Origin: Kineococcus mangrovi
Lineage (GTDB): Bacteria > Actinomycetota > Actinomycetes > Actinomycetales > Kineococcaceae
Direction: 5' to 3'
NCBI RefSeq assembly: GCF_041320705.1
Contig: NZ_JBGGTQ010000005.1
Span: 62,001-126,000, forward strand
DNA: 64,000 nucleotides
Shown: positions 1 through 11,368 of the stretch, piece after piece
Layout: each line of letters opens with the position of its first letter
Position numbering within the stretch: the first letter of the stretch is position 1
The notes under the pieces: generated by a model
What the model saw: the letters and a program-made list of their open reading frames with translations, nothing else
Told to the model about the DNA's origin: nothing
The model's database searches: none
Made by a program: the position numbers and the translations under genes

Positions 1-480
1 GCCGCCGGCATCACCTACCGCCAGCTCGACTACTGGGCCCGCACCGGGCTCGTCGAACCCAGCGTCCGCGGGGCCTCCGGCTCCGGGTCCCAGCGCCTGT
101 ACGGCTTCCGGGACATCCTGGTCCTCAAGGTCGTGAAGCGGCTCCTGGACACCGGCGTCTCGCTGCACCAGATCCGCGTCGCCGTGACCCACCTGCGCGA
201 GCGCGGGGTCGACGACCTCGCGCAGATCACGCTCATGTCCGACGGCGCCAGCGTCTACGAGTGCACCTCGGCGGACGAGGTGATAGATCTCGTCCAGGGC
301 GGGCAGGGTGTCTTCGGCATCGCCGTCGGCCGGGTGTGGCGCGAGGTGGAGGGTGAACTGGCCTCGCTGCCCAGCGAACGCCTCGCCGAGCACGACCAGC
401 CCGGCACCGACGCACCCGACCCGTCCGTGGTCCTGGCCGACGAACTCTCGCGCCGGCGTTCCGCCCGCGAAGCCGGCTGA
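1..480 (+). CDS. MerR-family transcriptional regulator (Rv1830-like), 5' end outside window
   Basis: The C-terminal 159 residues are present and the start lies before the window. The visible part begins inside a winged-helix MerR DNA-binding domain (ITYRQLDYWARTGLV, then a Gly/Ser-rich wing ending in QRLYGF), followed by a helical region and a GQGVFGIAV segment. This matches the second of two MerR proteins that flank a DUF151 gene upstream of gcv genes in Mycobacterium (Rv1828-Rv1829-Rv1830, then gcvB). gcvP lies 1.9 kb downstream, which agrees with that order. Relatives control cell division and growth genes; the targets here cannot be seen. Confidence 0.88.
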   Translation, partial: AAGITYRQLDYWARTGLVEPSVRGASGSGSQRLYGFRDILVLKVVKRLLDTGVSLHQIRVAVTHLRERGVDDLAQITLMSDGASVYECTSADEVIDLVQGGQGVFGIAVGRVWREVEGELASLPSERLAEHDQPGTDAPDPSVVLADELSRRRSAREAG

Positions 481-559
481 CCCCAGCGCCCGTCACCACC
501 CGCGGGGCGGGTGCGGTGACGGAGGGCGGGGTCCTCGTCCTCCGGTCGGCCCCCGGCCC

Positions 560-1243
560 TCAGTCCAGCAGCTCGGCCCGCGGCAGCGCCTGCAGCGCGA
601 AGGGGTCGGTCACCCAGTCGTGGGCGTCCGGCAACCAGATCACAGCGGCCAGCAGCGATCCCGCCCACGTGCTGAGCAGCTCGTCGAGCCCGACGCGCCA
701 GGAGTGCTGGTAGCTCTCACCGTCCTCGACGAGGACGAGCTGTTCCACGACCGCGCGCCCGGAACCGAGGCGGACGGCGATGCACTCCTCGTCGCGGGCG
801 AACATCGGCAGCAGGGCCGGCGGGGCCGCCAGCCCCGGCCCCTGACCGGTGGCGCGGGCGACGGCGTCCTCCAGGCGCAGCGGCACCCAGCCGCCGGGGC
901 CGACGGTGGGGGAACTGGTCCGGAACGTCGTCCGGACGGGATCGACCCCGTCGACGGCTCGCCACCACGCCCGGGCGGCTCGCGGGACGAGCAGGCCCAG
1001 CTGGCGCTCGACCGCGTCGAGCTGGGCGTCGTCGACCCCCGGGCGCAGTCGCGTCGCGATGTCGGCGTCCGACCGGCTCCACCGGGTCCGCAGTTCCCCC
1101 ACCAGGGCGGTGATGCGCTCCACCTCGGGGTCGGCCGCGACGGTGCGGCGACCGGCCGGGGTCGCGGCGCGGACCGGTCGGACGACGCGCGCGGGAACGT
1201 CAGCGCGGGCGGACCCGGTCAGGGGGGTGTTGGACGACGTCAC
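560..1243 (-). CDS. SMI1/KNR4 (SUKH) family protein
   Basis: A 227-residue protein. From about residue 55 it shows the SUKH pattern: an N-terminal helix, a 'LGLLVPRAARAWWRAVDGVDP'-type core, and a late acidic/aromatic segment (WLPDAHDWVTDPF). SUKH proteins are often immunity proteins to secreted nuclease or deaminase toxins, but many are solo housekeeping proteins. No toxin gene is adjacent. The GTG start at 1243 was chosen because GGAGG (1248-1252 read on the reverse strand) lies four bases upstream; a longer frame to 1324 lacks such a site. Confidence 0.7.
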   Translation of the reverse strand: MTSSNTPLTGSARADVPARVVRPVRAATPAGRRTVAADPEVERITALVGELRTRWSRSDADIATRLRPGVDDAQLDAVERQLGLLVPRAARAWWRAVDGVDPVRTTFRTSSPTVGPGGWVPLRLEDAVARATGQGPGLAAPPALLPMFARDEECIAVRLGSGRAVVEQLVLVEDGESYQHSWRVGLDELLSTWAGSLLAAVIWLPDAHDWVTDPFALQALPRAELLD

Positions 1244-1402
1244 GAGACCTCCTAGGACCCGCGGCGTGCACGGGGAGAGCGGCGGCGGCACCGATCGGGA
1301 CCATGGTGCGCACGACCTGATCACAGAAGATAGGCCCCGCGCACCCTCCCTGCACCTCGAGACGTCCCCGGGCCGGGTCAGGTTCCCGGGTCAGGTTCCC
1401 CC

Positions 1403-2161
1403 TCAGGGGGTGAGCACCCGGTCGAGCAGGGTCTCGAACTGCGCGGCGAGCGCCTTGGCGGTCCGAGGCTTCAACGTGTGCAGCGCGACCCCCGCGCCCT
1501 GGGACTGCGGGACGGACACGCGGTCCGGCAGCGGGTCCAGCACGAGGTCGCCGAACAGCTCCCGCAGTTCCTCCAGGCGGAAGCGCTGCTCCCCCGAGCG
1601 CTGGGTGAAGCGGTTGACGACGATGCCGACGACCCGGGGCGCGGAGCGCAGCGACCGCACCTCGCGCAGCGTGCGGTCCACGGCGGCGACCGAGAAGCGG
1701 CTGGCGTCGGAGACCACGAGGACGGCGTCCGCGGCGCGCCACGCCGAGCGCGTGAGGCCGTTGAGCGAGGGTGGGGTGTCCAGGATCGCGAGGTCGTGGT
1801 CGTCGAGCTTGCGCAGCGCGCGCCGCAGGGCCTTGAGCTCCTCCTCGTCGGCGTCGGGGGTGTCCCGGCGCGCGGAGGAGGCGGACCCGCTGACGACGTC
1901 GAGCAGCCCCGGGTGGTCGTCGACCCAGCCGCTGGGTGCGACCGCGTCCTCGGCGACGCGGCGCTTGGGGGACTCCAGGACCGCGGCGAGGTCGTGGTCC
2001 CGGTGGGCACTCACGTCCAGGCCCGACGTCGCGTCCGCCTGCGGGTCGAGGTCGACCACGAGGGTGCTGGTCCCGCGGCTGAGGGCGGCCGACGCGAGAC
2101 CGAGCACGACCGAGGTCTTCCCGACACCGCCCTTGGCACTGCAGACGGCGAGGGTGATCAC
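1403..2161 (-). CDS. ParA/MinD-family ATPase (solo)
   Basis: A 252-residue P-loop ATPase. The deviant Walker A motif KGGVGKTS covers residues 10-17, the A' motif VVDLDPQAD is near residue 40, and the Walker B region LAILDTPPS is near residue 125. Such ATPases position DNA or protein cargo. No parB, minC or flagellar partner is adjacent, so the cargo is unknown. The GTG at 2161 is preferred over the GTG at 2167 because TAGGTT (2168-2173, reverse strand) lies six bases before 2161. This fits a leaderless start and would place 2167 next to the promoter element itself. Confidence 0.8.
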   Translation of the reverse strand: MITLAVCSAKGGVGKTSVVLGLASAALSRGTSTLVVDLDPQADATSGLDVSAHRDHDLAAVLESPKRRVAEDAVAPSGWVDDHPGLLDVVSGSASSARRDTPDADEEELKALRRALRKLDDHDLAILDTPPSLNGLTRSAWRAADAVLVVSDASRFSVAAVDRTLREVRSLRSAPRVVGIVVNRFTQRSGEQRFRLEELRELFGDLVLDPLPDRVSVPQSQGAGVALHTLKPRTAKALAAQFETLLDRVLTP

Positions 2162-2212
2162 GGGCACAACCTAGCGCCGAGGCGGCCTCCGCGCCCCGCG
2201 TCGAGGACCGCG

Positions 2213-2218
2213 TAGACT
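2213..2218 (+). promoter_or_regulatory. Probable -10 element for the glycine riboswitch-gcvP transcript
   Basis: TAGACT fits the actinobacterial -10 consensus TANNNT. Transcription would begin near 2225, just before the riboswitch. No convincing -35 element was identified. Confidence 0.55.
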
Positions 2219-2235
2219 CCCCGTGAGCCGATCAC

Positions 2236-2375
2236 CCCGCGAGGGAGAGACCCCGACCCGTCCGGGCCGGGGCGCCGAAGGGGCAACATCCCCGGAACCT
2301 CTCAGGCGGAAGGACTTCGTGGGGCAGGCCGCTCTGGAACGCGCCGTCCGCGGCGGGTGACAGACGGGGAGGTCC
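2236..2375 (+). ncRNA. Glycine riboswitch (single aptamer with ghost-like tail)
   Basis: The leader of gcvP holds the diagnostic blocks of the glycine aptamer: GAGGGAGAG near 2241, GCGCCGAAGGGGCAA at 2272-2286, CTCTCAGG at 2299-2306, and a GACAGACGGGG segment near 2359-2370 like the region that follows the aptamer in gcv leaders. Only one GCCGAAGG...CTCTCAGG core is present rather than the common tandem pair. In this family glycine binding turns on glycine cleavage genes; whether control here is at transcription or translation cannot be seen. Confidence 0.9.
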
Positions 2376-2406
2376 GTCCGAGCACCGCCAGACCTCCGGA
2401 GCGTCC

Positions 2407-5289
<2,883 letters not shown>

Positions 5290-5292
<3 letters not shown>

Positions 5293-5316
5293 GATCACCG
5301 CCAGGGGGTGATCACC
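5290..5316 (+). promoter_or_regulatory. Promoter -10 and near-perfect Shine-Dalgarno for the NfeD gene
   Basis: TAGGAT (5290-5295) overlaps the gcvP stop codon and would start a transcript near 5302. It is followed by AGGGGGTGATC (5303-5313), which has one mismatch to the full complement of the 16S rRNA 3' end. This is eight bases from GTG 5317 when the AGGAGG-equivalent part is used for spacing. The site therefore decides the start of the downstream gene. Confidence 0.65.
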
Positions 5317-5802
5317 GTGGAGTTCCTCGACGCCGTGCTCGACCGCAGCTGGTTGCTGTGGATCGCGGCGGCGCTCGTCCTGGGGATCCTCGAGATCACC
5401 GCGATCGACCTGGTCTTCGCCATGCTCGCCGGCGGTGCCCTCGCAGGCGCCGCCGCCGACGCGCTCGGCCTGGGTTTCGTCGGGCAGGTGCTCGTGTCGG
5501 CCGCCGTCGCCGGGCTGCTCATCGGGACCATCCGGCCCGTCCTGCTGCGCCGGCTGCGGATGCCACCGGTCGGCACGACGAACTCCGCCGCGCTCGTCGG
5601 GCGGCCCGCGATCGTCCTCGCCGACGTCACCGTCCGCGGCGGGCAGGTCAAGCTCGCCGGTGAGACGTGGTCGGCGCGTTCGGCGGGTCCGGCCTTCGCG
5701 GCGGGGGTCGACGTCGTGGTCACCGCGATCGACGGCGCCACCGCCGTCGTCGGACCCCTGCCCGCAGCCCCACCGCCGACGGCCGTCCCGGAGGAACCCT
5801 GA
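5317..5802 (+). CDS. NfeD-like membrane protein with C-terminal OB-fold
   Basis: A 161-residue protein. Hydrophobic segments run from about residues 9-60 (starting WLLWIAAALVLGILEI), followed by a soluble beta-rich domain with the GxxGxxV-type NfeD/OB-fold pattern (GRPAIVLADVTVRGGQVKL). NfeD proteins are encoded with SPFH proteins and are thought to support membrane microdomain or protease-linked quality control; the next gene is an SPFH protein and shares a TGATG overlap. An in-frame GTG at 5308 lies inside the Shine-Dalgarno sequence, so GTG 5317 is preferred. Confidence 0.85.
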   Translation: MEFLDAVLDRSWLLWIAAALVLGILEITAIDLVFAMLAGGALAGAAADALGLGFVGQVLVSAAVAGLLIGTIRPVLLRRLRMPPVGTTNSAALVGRPAIVLADVTVRGGQVKLAGETWSARSAGPAFAAGVDVVVTAIDGATAVVGPLPAAPPPTAVPEEP

Positions 5803-6881
5803 TGGACAACGTCGTGACCCTCATCGTCCTGGTGCTCGTCGTCCTGTTCGTGGTGACGATCGTCATCCGGACGATCCGCATCGTCCCGCAGGCCACGGCC
5901 GTGATCGTCGAACGGCTCGGGCGCTACTCACGCACCCTGGACGCCGGTCTGCACTTCCTCGTGCCGTTCATCGACAAGGTGCGCGCGAACGTCGACCTGC
6001 GCGAGCAGGTCGTCTCGTTCCCGCCGCAGCCGGTCATCACGTCCGACAACCTCGTCGTGAGCATCGACACGGTCATCTACTACCAGCCGACCGACCCGAA
6101 GTCGGCGACGTACGAGATCGCGAACTACATCCAGGGCATCGAGCAGCTCACGGTGACGACCCTGCGCAACGTCATCGGCTCGCTCGACCTCGAGCAGACG
6201 CTGACCAGCCGCGACCAGATCAACGGCCAGCTGCGCGGGGTCCTCGACGACGCCACCGGCCGCTGGGGGATCCGCGTCAACCGCGTGGAGCTCAAGGCGA
6301 TCGACCCGCCGGCGAGCGTGCAGGACTCGATGGAGAAGCAGATGCGCGCCGAACGCGACCGGCGCGCCGCGATCTTGAACGCCGAGGGCCTGAAGCAGTC
6401 GCAGATCCTCACCGCCGAGGGCGAGAAGCAGTCCCAGATCCTGCGGGCCGAGGGTCAGGCGCAGGCCGCGATCCTGAAGTCCCAGGGCGAGGCGAAGGCC
6501 ATCACCCAGGTGTTCGACGCCATCCACCGCGGCGACCCCGACCCCAAGCTGCTGGCCTACCAGTACCTGCAGACGCTGCCGCAGATCGCCCGCGGTGACG
6601 CGAACAAGGTCTGGATCGTCCCCAGCGAGCTCAACGACGCCCTCAAGGGGTTCGGCTCGATGTTCTCCGCCCACGGCGGTGCCGACGGGGGTGCCGGGGG
6701 TGCCGGGGGTGACGGGGACGCGCCGCGCCGCCGCGCCGACCGCGAGGACGCACCGCACGACACCGGTCTGCCCGACGTCGTGCTGGAGGACCCGGCCGAA
6801 GCCCTCAAGCGGGCCCGCGAGGAGGCCGCCGGCGCCACCCGCGACGCCGAGGGCGCCACTCGGCTCGGCAAGGACGAGTAG
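5802..6881 (+). CDS. SPFH/Band-7 family membrane protein (stomatin/QmcA-like)
   Basis: A 359-residue protein with one N-terminal membrane helix (about residues 5-22). The Band-7 domain follows (VERLGRYSRTLDAGLHFLVPF, residues ~38-58), then an Ala/Glu-rich coiled-coil with repeated EG-K-QSQIL units (about residues 190-225). The C-terminus is Gly-rich and charged. SPFH proteins oligomerise at the cytoplasmic membrane and organise lipid or protease domains. Its ATG overlaps the nfeD stop, so the two are translationally coupled as in many bacteria. Confidence 0.92.
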   Translation: MDNVVTLIVLVLVVLFVVTIVIRTIRIVPQATAVIVERLGRYSRTLDAGLHFLVPFIDKVRANVDLREQVVSFPPQPVITSDNLVVSIDTVIYYQPTDPKSATYEIANYIQGIEQLTVTTLRNVIGSLDLEQTLTSRDQINGQLRGVLDDATGRWGIRVNRVELKAIDPPASVQDSMEKQMRAERDRRAAILNAEGLKQSQILTAEGEKQSQILRAEGQAQAAILKSQGEAKAITQVFDAIHRGDPDPKLLAYQYLQTLPQIARGDANKVWIVPSELNDALKGFGSMFSAHGGADGGAGGAGGDGDAPRRRADREDAPHDTGLPDVVLEDPAEALKRAREEAAGATRDAEGATRLGKDE

Positions 6882-6925
6882 CCCGCCGCTGCGCCTCCGT
6901 CCCCTGCGGCCCGCGGTCGGCCGTC

Positions 6926-7432
6926 TCAGCCACCGAAGACGTCGCGGACGGCGGCACGGCGCAGGCGCTCCAGCGTGGCCGTCTGCCGTTGCGCGCGCTC
7001 GATCAGCACGTCCAGCGCCACCGGGTCGAGCCGGGACGCCGCCGGGCCGCCGGCGTCGGCCAGCTCCCGCAGGCTGCGCCAGCCGGCGGCCTTGCCCTCC
7101 ACCCCCAGCAGCAGCCCCTCCAGCTCGACCACCGCGCGCAACGGGGACCGCCGCACGAACCGGCCGTTGGGCTTGAGCGCGACCAGCGCCTCCACGGCGC
7201 GGGCCGCCAGCTCCAGGTGCCGCCGCCGCCGGACGCCCAGGACCCGCACCCACCGCAGCAGCTCGCGCCGGTCCGCGACGACCTCGGTGTGCAGGTCCGC
7301 CAGGACCCGGCCCGTCCCCGTCCCCGCGTGCGCTCGCGCCGCCCGCGCCAGGCGCGCCCGTCCGGCGCTCGCCCCGGCGAGGTGGTCGCCGAGGTAGACG
7401 GTCAGCAGGGTGTGAGGTCCGGGCGCGTCCAC
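6926..7432 (-). CDS. Conserved-looking hypothetical protein
   Basis: A 168-residue Arg- and Ala-rich, mostly helical protein with no recognised catalytic motif and no membrane segment or signal peptide. A central segment reads RFVRRSPLRAVVELEGLLLGVEGK. Third-position GC bias and lack of internal stops favour a real gene. It converges on the SPFH gene, 44 bases away. The GTG start is uncertain: a weak TAGTCG lies six bases upstream and there is no Shine-Dalgarno. Function unknown. Confidence 0.6.
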   Translation of the reverse strand: MDAPGPHTLLTVYLGDHLAGASAGRARLARAARAHAGTGTGRVLADLHTEVVADRRELLRWVRVLGVRRRRHLELAARAVEALVALKPNGRFVRRSPLRAVVELEGLLLGVEGKAAGWRSLRELADAGGPAASRLDPVALDVLIERAQRQTATLERLRRAAVRDVFGG

Positions 7433-7531
7433 GCAGGACGACTACCCGGGCTGCGGGCGGGGCAACCCCCTCGGCGTGCACGCGCCCGGTCCGGGCACCC
7501 GTTCCGGGGTGCCGAGGGGCGGGTCCGTCGT

Positions 7532-7537
7532 CAGAGT
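7532..7537 (+). promoter_or_regulatory. Probable -10 element, leaderless photolyase transcript
   Basis: CAGAGT lies six bases before GTG 7544. The same hexamer with the same spacing precedes the dienelactone hydrolase gene at 38962 on the reverse strand. Confidence 0.45.
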
Positions 7538-7543
7538 GTGGAC

Positions 7544-9058
7544 GTGGTGACCCCTGACGAGCTGCCGGAGCGGTCCCCGCGCACCCGGCGCTGGCTGTTC
7601 GCCGACCAGCTCGGCCCGCACTTCCTCGACGCCCCCCGCCAGCCGGTGCTGCTCGTGGAGTCCGTGGACGTCTTCCGCCGGGGCCGCTTCCACCGCCGCA
7701 AGGCCCACCTCGTCCTGTCCGCGCTGCGGCACCGGGCCGCCGAGCTGGGGGACCAGGCCGTCCTCGTGCGCGCCCGCACCTACCGCGAGGGGCTGGCGGA
7801 GTGCGGGGAACCCGTCAGCGTGTGCGACCCCACCTCCTACGCCGCGCGCCGCCTCGTCCGACGCCTGGACGACGTCGAGGTCCTCGCCTCGCGCGGGTTC
7901 GTCGTCTCGGAGGGGCAGTTCGCGCACTGGGCCGGCCGGCGCGGCGGGAAGCGCCTGCTCATGGAGGACTTCTACCGCGACGTGCGGCGCCACCACGGGC
8001 TGCTCATGGACGGTGACAAGCCCCTCGGCGGGTCCTGGAACTACGACCACGACAACCGGCAGGGGCCGCCGAAGGAGCGGACGGCGCTCGACGTCCGCGA
8101 ACCCTGGTGGCCCACCGAGGACGAGATCGACGAGGAGGTCCGCGCGGACCTGGACCGCTGGGAGCGCGAGGAGGGCGTGGAGTTCACCGGCGCCGACGGG
8201 CCGCGGCGGTTCGCCGTCACCCGCCGGGAGGCGCTGAGCGGCCTGCGCCGGTTCCTCACCGACCGGCTGGAGCAGTTCGGCGTCTACGAGGACGCGATGA
8301 TGGCCCAGGACCCGTGGATGTCGCACTCGTTGCTGTCGGTGCCGATGAACCTCGGCCTGCTCGACCCCGTCGAGGTCGCCCGCAGGGCCCAGGAGCACGG
8401 CCGTGAGCACGACGTCCGGCTCGCCTCGGTGGAGGGTTTCGTCCGGCAGGTCGTGGGCTGGCGCTCCTACACCTGGCACCTGTACTGGCACCTGGGGGAG
8501 GACTACAAGCAGCGCAACGCGTTGGACGCCCGGACGGAGCTGCCGCGGTGGTTCGCCGACCTCGACGCGGACGCCGTGACGGCGAACTGCCTGCACCACG
8601 TCCTGGCCGGGGTCCGCGACGAGGGGTGGGCGCACCACATCCCGCGGCTCATGGTGCTGGGCAACTGGGGCCTGCAGCGCGGGTACCACCCGGCCGACCT
8701 CGCGGACTGGTTCTGGCGGAACTTCGTCGACGGCTACGACTGGGTCATGACGACGAACGTGGTCGGCATGTCCCAGCACGCCGACCACGGGGTGCTGGCC
8801 ACGAAGCCCTACGCCTCCGGGGGCGCCTACATCGACCGGATGAGCGACTTCTGCGGGGGCTGTCGCTACGATCCGAAGGTGCGGGTCGGTGAGGACGCCT
8901 GCCCGTTCACCGCCGGCTACTGGAACTTCCTGGCCGGGCACCGCGAGCAGCTCGAGGGGAACCGGCGGATGACGCAGGCCCTGCGCGGCCTGGACCGGCT
9001 GCGCGACCTCGACGGGGTGCTGCACCAGGAGAGCGAGAGAGGGAGTGCTCCACCGTGA
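7544..9058 (+). CDS. Iron-sulfur bacterial cryptochrome/photolyase, (6-4) photolyase PhrB type
   Basis: A 504-residue FeS-BCP family flavoprotein predicted to repair (6-4) UV photoproducts. With the GTG at 7544, four cysteines fall at 349, 437, 440 and 453 (NC-LHH, FCGGC, DACPF). Each is one residue from the [4Fe-4S] ligands of Agrobacterium PhrB (350, 438, 441, 454, from memory), which supports both the family and the start. The N-terminal Rossmann domain (WLFADQLGPHF) and the C-terminal FAD domain with WNYDHDNR and YTWHLYW segments are intact. It overlaps the next gene by a GTGA. Confidence 0.93.
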   Translation: MVTPDELPERSPRTRRWLFADQLGPHFLDAPRQPVLLVESVDVFRRGRFHRRKAHLVLSALRHRAAELGDQAVLVRARTYREGLAECGEPVSVCDPTSYAARRLVRRLDDVEVLASRGFVVSEGQFAHWAGRRGGKRLLMEDFYRDVRRHHGLLMDGDKPLGGSWNYDHDNRQGPPKERTALDVREPWWPTEDEIDEEVRADLDRWEREEGVEFTGADGPRRFAVTRREALSGLRRFLTDRLEQFGVYEDAMMAQDPWMSHSLLSVPMNLGLLDPVEVARRAQEHGREHDVRLASVEGFVRQVVGWRSYTWHLYWHLGEDYKQRNALDARTELPRWFADLDADAVTANCLHHVLAGVRDEGWAHHIPRLMVLGNWGLQRGYHPADLADWFWRNFVDGYDWVMTTNVVGMSQHADHGVLATKPYASGGAYIDRMSDFCGGCRYDPKVRVGEDACPFTAGYWNFLAGHREQLEGNRRMTQALRGLDRLRDLDGVLHQESERGSAPP

Positions 9059-9474
9059 CCGACCGCGCTGATCGAACGGACCGGGTGGCCGGACTGCTCG
9101 CCGGGACCTCGTACGTCCTGCTGACGACGTTCCGCCGGGACGGCCGGCTCGTGCCCACCCCCGTGTGGGTGGCCCCCCTCGGGGACGGCCGGCTCGTGCT
9201 CGTGACCCGGGACGACACCGGCAAGGTCAAGCGCGTCCGCCGCGACGGCCACGTCCTGCTGGCGCCGTGCAGTCAGCGGGGCAAGCCCTTCGGCCGTCCC
9301 GTCGACGGGACCGCCGAGGTCCTGCCCGACGAGCGGCTGCCCGAGGTCGAACGCGTCCTGGCCGGCAAGTACGGCCTGCAGTTCCGGCTGTTCGACGCGG
9401 TGGAGGAGCTGGCGCAGCGCCGGGGACGGGTCAGGGGCCGGCGCGTCGCGGTGGCCCTGACCGTCGAGCCCTAA
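9055..9474 (+). CDS. PPOX-class F420/FMN-dependent split-barrel oxidoreductase
   Basis: A 139-residue split beta-barrel protein: YVLLTTFRRDGRLVPTPVWVAPLGDG is the usual opening, followed by KVKRVRRDGHVLLAPCSQRGKP. This family reduces substrates with F420H2, or binds FMN, haem or biliverdin. The substrate cannot be inferred. Its GTG overlaps the photolyase stop, so the two are probably co-translated. F420 and 8-hydroxy-deazaflavin chromophores are used by some photolyases, but a functional link here is only suggestive. Confidence 0.8.
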   Translation: MTDRADRTDRVAGLLAGTSYVLLTTFRRDGRLVPTPVWVAPLGDGRLVLVTRDDTGKVKRVRRDGHVLLAPCSQRGKPFGRPVDGTAEVLPDERLPEVERVLAGKYGLQFRLFDAVEELAQRRGRVRGRRVAVALTVEP

Positions 9475-10226
9475 CCGGCGCGCAGGTCCAGCTCGAAGCA
9501 GACGTCCTCACCGAGCAGGTGGCGGCGGGCGGGCGGGCGCAGGCAGTCCTGCAGCGGTTCGACGTCCGGCAGGGCCAGACCGCGCCGCCCACCGCGACCG
9601 ACGACGAGCGGGGCGACCGTGAGGAAGAGGCGGTCGACGAGCCCGGCGTCGACCCACCGGCTCACGGTGGTGCCGCCACCCTCGACCAGGAGCCGGCGCA
9701 ACCCCCGCTCGCGCAGCAGGTCCAGCACCGCGACCGGGTCCCGGGCGAGGTCGCCGCGCACGTGCACCGTCGCCGGGTCGGTCAGCACGGCGCGGTCGCG
9801 CAGGCTGCTGCGGGGGTCCAGGACCACCCGCACGGGGTTCGGCCCGGGAACGGCCCGGACGGTCAGCTGGGGGTCGTCCGAGTCCACCGTCCCCGGCCCC
9901 ACGACGACGGCGTCCACGAGCGCGCGCAACCGGTGCAGGTGCTCCCGGTCGGCCTCACCGGTGACGAAGTTGGAGTCGCCGGAGGCCGTGGCGATGCAGC
10001 CGTCCAGGCTCTGACCGAGCTGCGCGACGACGCCGCGGCGTCCGGCCAGCAGCAGCGGGGCGTAGCGGTCCACGAGTTCCCCGCCGGCCCGGACGCGCAG
10101 ACCCGCGGCCACCAGCAGCGGGTCCTCCTCCCGGGCCAGCTCCAGCAGCGCGGCCCAGTCGTCCAGGCCCGTCGAGGAGCCGGTGGACCCCGCCCGCCCC
10201 GCTGCGGGCCGCGCCTCGATGCTCAC
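9471..10226 (-). CDS. RibD C-terminal (pyrimidine reductase/DHFR-like) domain protein
   Basis: A 251-residue protein. The RibD_C reductase fold starts near residue 65: AQLGQSLDGCIA, then VDAVVVGPGTVDSDDPQLTVR and the NADPH-binding LLVEGGGTTVSRW. There is no N-terminal zinc deaminase domain, so it is not a complete RibD. It follows the GTP cyclohydrolase II gene by three bases, which supports a role in riboflavin or deazaflavin precursor reduction. Its stop codon overlaps the stop of the convergent F420-type oxidoreductase (stops at 9471-9474). Confidence 0.85.
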   Translation of the reverse strand: MSIEARPAAGRAGSTGSSTGLDDWAALLELAREEDPLLVAAGLRVRAGGELVDRYAPLLLAGRRGVVAQLGQSLDGCIATASGDSNFVTGEADREHLHRLRALVDAVVVGPGTVDSDDPQLTVRAVPGPNPVRVVLDPRSSLRDRAVLTDPATVHVRGDLARDPVAVLDLLRERGLRRLLVEGGGTTVSRWVDAGLVDRLFLTVAPLVVGRGGRRGLALPDVEPLQDCLRPPARRHLLGEDVCFELDLRAG

Positions 10227-10229
10227 GAC

Positions 10230-10880
10230 TCAGCCCACCCCGGGCAGGCGGTGCCCCATCCGGTCCCGCTTGGTGCGCAGGTAGCGCAGGTTGTCGCTCG
10301 TCGGGGCCACGGGTAGGTCGCGCCGGCGCACGACCGGCACGCCGTGCGCCTGGAGAGCCTCGACCTTGACCGGGTTGTGCGTCATCAGCTCGACGTCGCG
10401 CACCCCGAGGTCGCGCAGCACGGCCACGGCCCCGGTGTAGTCGCGGGCGTCCACCGGCAGCCCCAGGTCGAGGTTCGCCTCGACGGTGTCGCGGCCCTGC
10501 TCCTGGAGGGCGTAGGCCGCGATCTTCTCCGCCAGCCCGATGCCCCGCCCCTCCTGGCCGCGCAGGTACAGGACGATCCCGCGGCCCTCGGCCGAGATCG
10601 CGTCGAGGGCGGCGTGCAGCTGCGGACCGCAGTCGCAGCGCAGCGACCCCAGCACGTCGCCGGTCATGCACTCGGAGTGCATCCGCACGAGCACGTCGTG
10701 CCCGTCGCCGACCTCCCCGGTCAGGAGCGCGAGGTGCTCGACCCCGTCCGCCTGCCGGTACGCCACGGCGCGGAACGTGCCCGAGGTCGTGGGCAGCGTC
10801 GCCTCCCCGACCCGGACCACCGGCAACGACGGGTGCTGCTGACCCAGCAGCTCGCTGCCGGGCTCCTGGAGCTCTGTCAC
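10230..10880 (-). CDS. ribA: GTP cyclohydrolase II
   Basis: A 216-residue enzyme that opens GTP to the diaminopyrimidine that starts riboflavin synthesis. Visible signatures are the zinc-binding cysteines in [14 protein letters not shown], the [16 protein letters not shown] nucleotide loop, and the C-terminal [10 protein letters not shown] segment. It lacks the DHBP synthase (RibB) half found in fused RibBA. The GTG at 10880 has GGAGGG seven bases upstream. It lies in an operon with sufE and a sulfurtransferase upstream and a RibD-C reductase downstream. Confidence 0.95.
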   Translation of the reverse strand: MTELQEPGSELLGQQHPSLPVVRVGEATLPTTSGTFRAVAYRQADGVEHLALLTGEVGDGHDVLVRMHSECMTGDVLGSLRCDCGPQLHAALDAISAEGRGIVLYLRGQEGRGIGLAEKIAAYALQEQGRDTVEANLDLGLPVDARDYTGAVAVLRDLGVRDVELMTHNPVKVEALQAHGVPVVRRRDLPVAPTSDNLRYLRTKRDRMGHRLPGVG

Positions 10881-10894
10881 GTGCGTTCCCTCCG

Positions 10895-11368
10895 TCAGGT
10901 CGCGGTCGCGACCCTCACCTGGCGCTTGACCCGCGCCAGCATCCCGGTCATGCCCCGCATCCGGAGCGGGCTGACCGCCCTGTCCAGTCCCAGCCGGTGG
11001 CACACGTCCCCGGGCAGGTCCAGGACGACCTGCGCCGGCAGACCCTCCAGCCCCTCCTGCAGCACACCCGCGAAACCGCGCGTCGTCGGCGCCTCCGGGG
11101 GCGCGGACACGTGCAGGTGGACCGAGGAGGACTCGTCGACCTCCACGGAGACGAACACCGGTGACTGGCACTCGTCGACGCGTTCCATCTTCTCGAGGTG
11201 GCCCTCGAACTGCGGCGGGAGGGGTTTGAGGCCCTGGCTGAACTCCAGCAGCAGCTGCAGGCGCTCGGTCTCCGGCAGCGCCTGGAAGTCCTCGATGACC
11301 TCGGCCATCGAGGGGGGCAGCCCGGCGGTCGGGATCGGGTCCAGGTCCTCGGACGCGGCGCCGCTCAC
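10895..11368 (-). CDS. SufE-like Fe-S cluster sulfur acceptor protein
   Basis: A 157-residue SufE family protein. It has the [20 protein letters not shown]-terminal helix and the conserved sulfur-accepting cysteine in [10 protein letters not shown] (residue ~60). Family members take persulfide sulfur from a donor enzyme. No cysteine desulfurase is adjacent; instead a rhodanese-type sulfurtransferase overlaps its start (GTGA overlap at 11365-11368). This pairing suggests that the rhodanese may act as the sulfur donor or partner. That is inference. Confidence 0.88.
   Translation of the reverse strand: MSGAASEDLDPIPTAGLPPSMAEVIEDFQALPETERLQLLLEFSQGLKPLPPQFEGHLEKMERVDECQSPVFVSVEVDESSSVHLHVSAPPEAPTTRGFAGVLQEGLEGLPAQVVLDLPGDVCHRLGLDRAVSPLRMRGMTGMLARVKRQVRVATAT

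Noticed and set aside
1278-1402. Possible small gene between the SUKH and parA genes
   Set aside because: Only antisense-type frames are open there; no start with ribosome site or leaderless context was seen.
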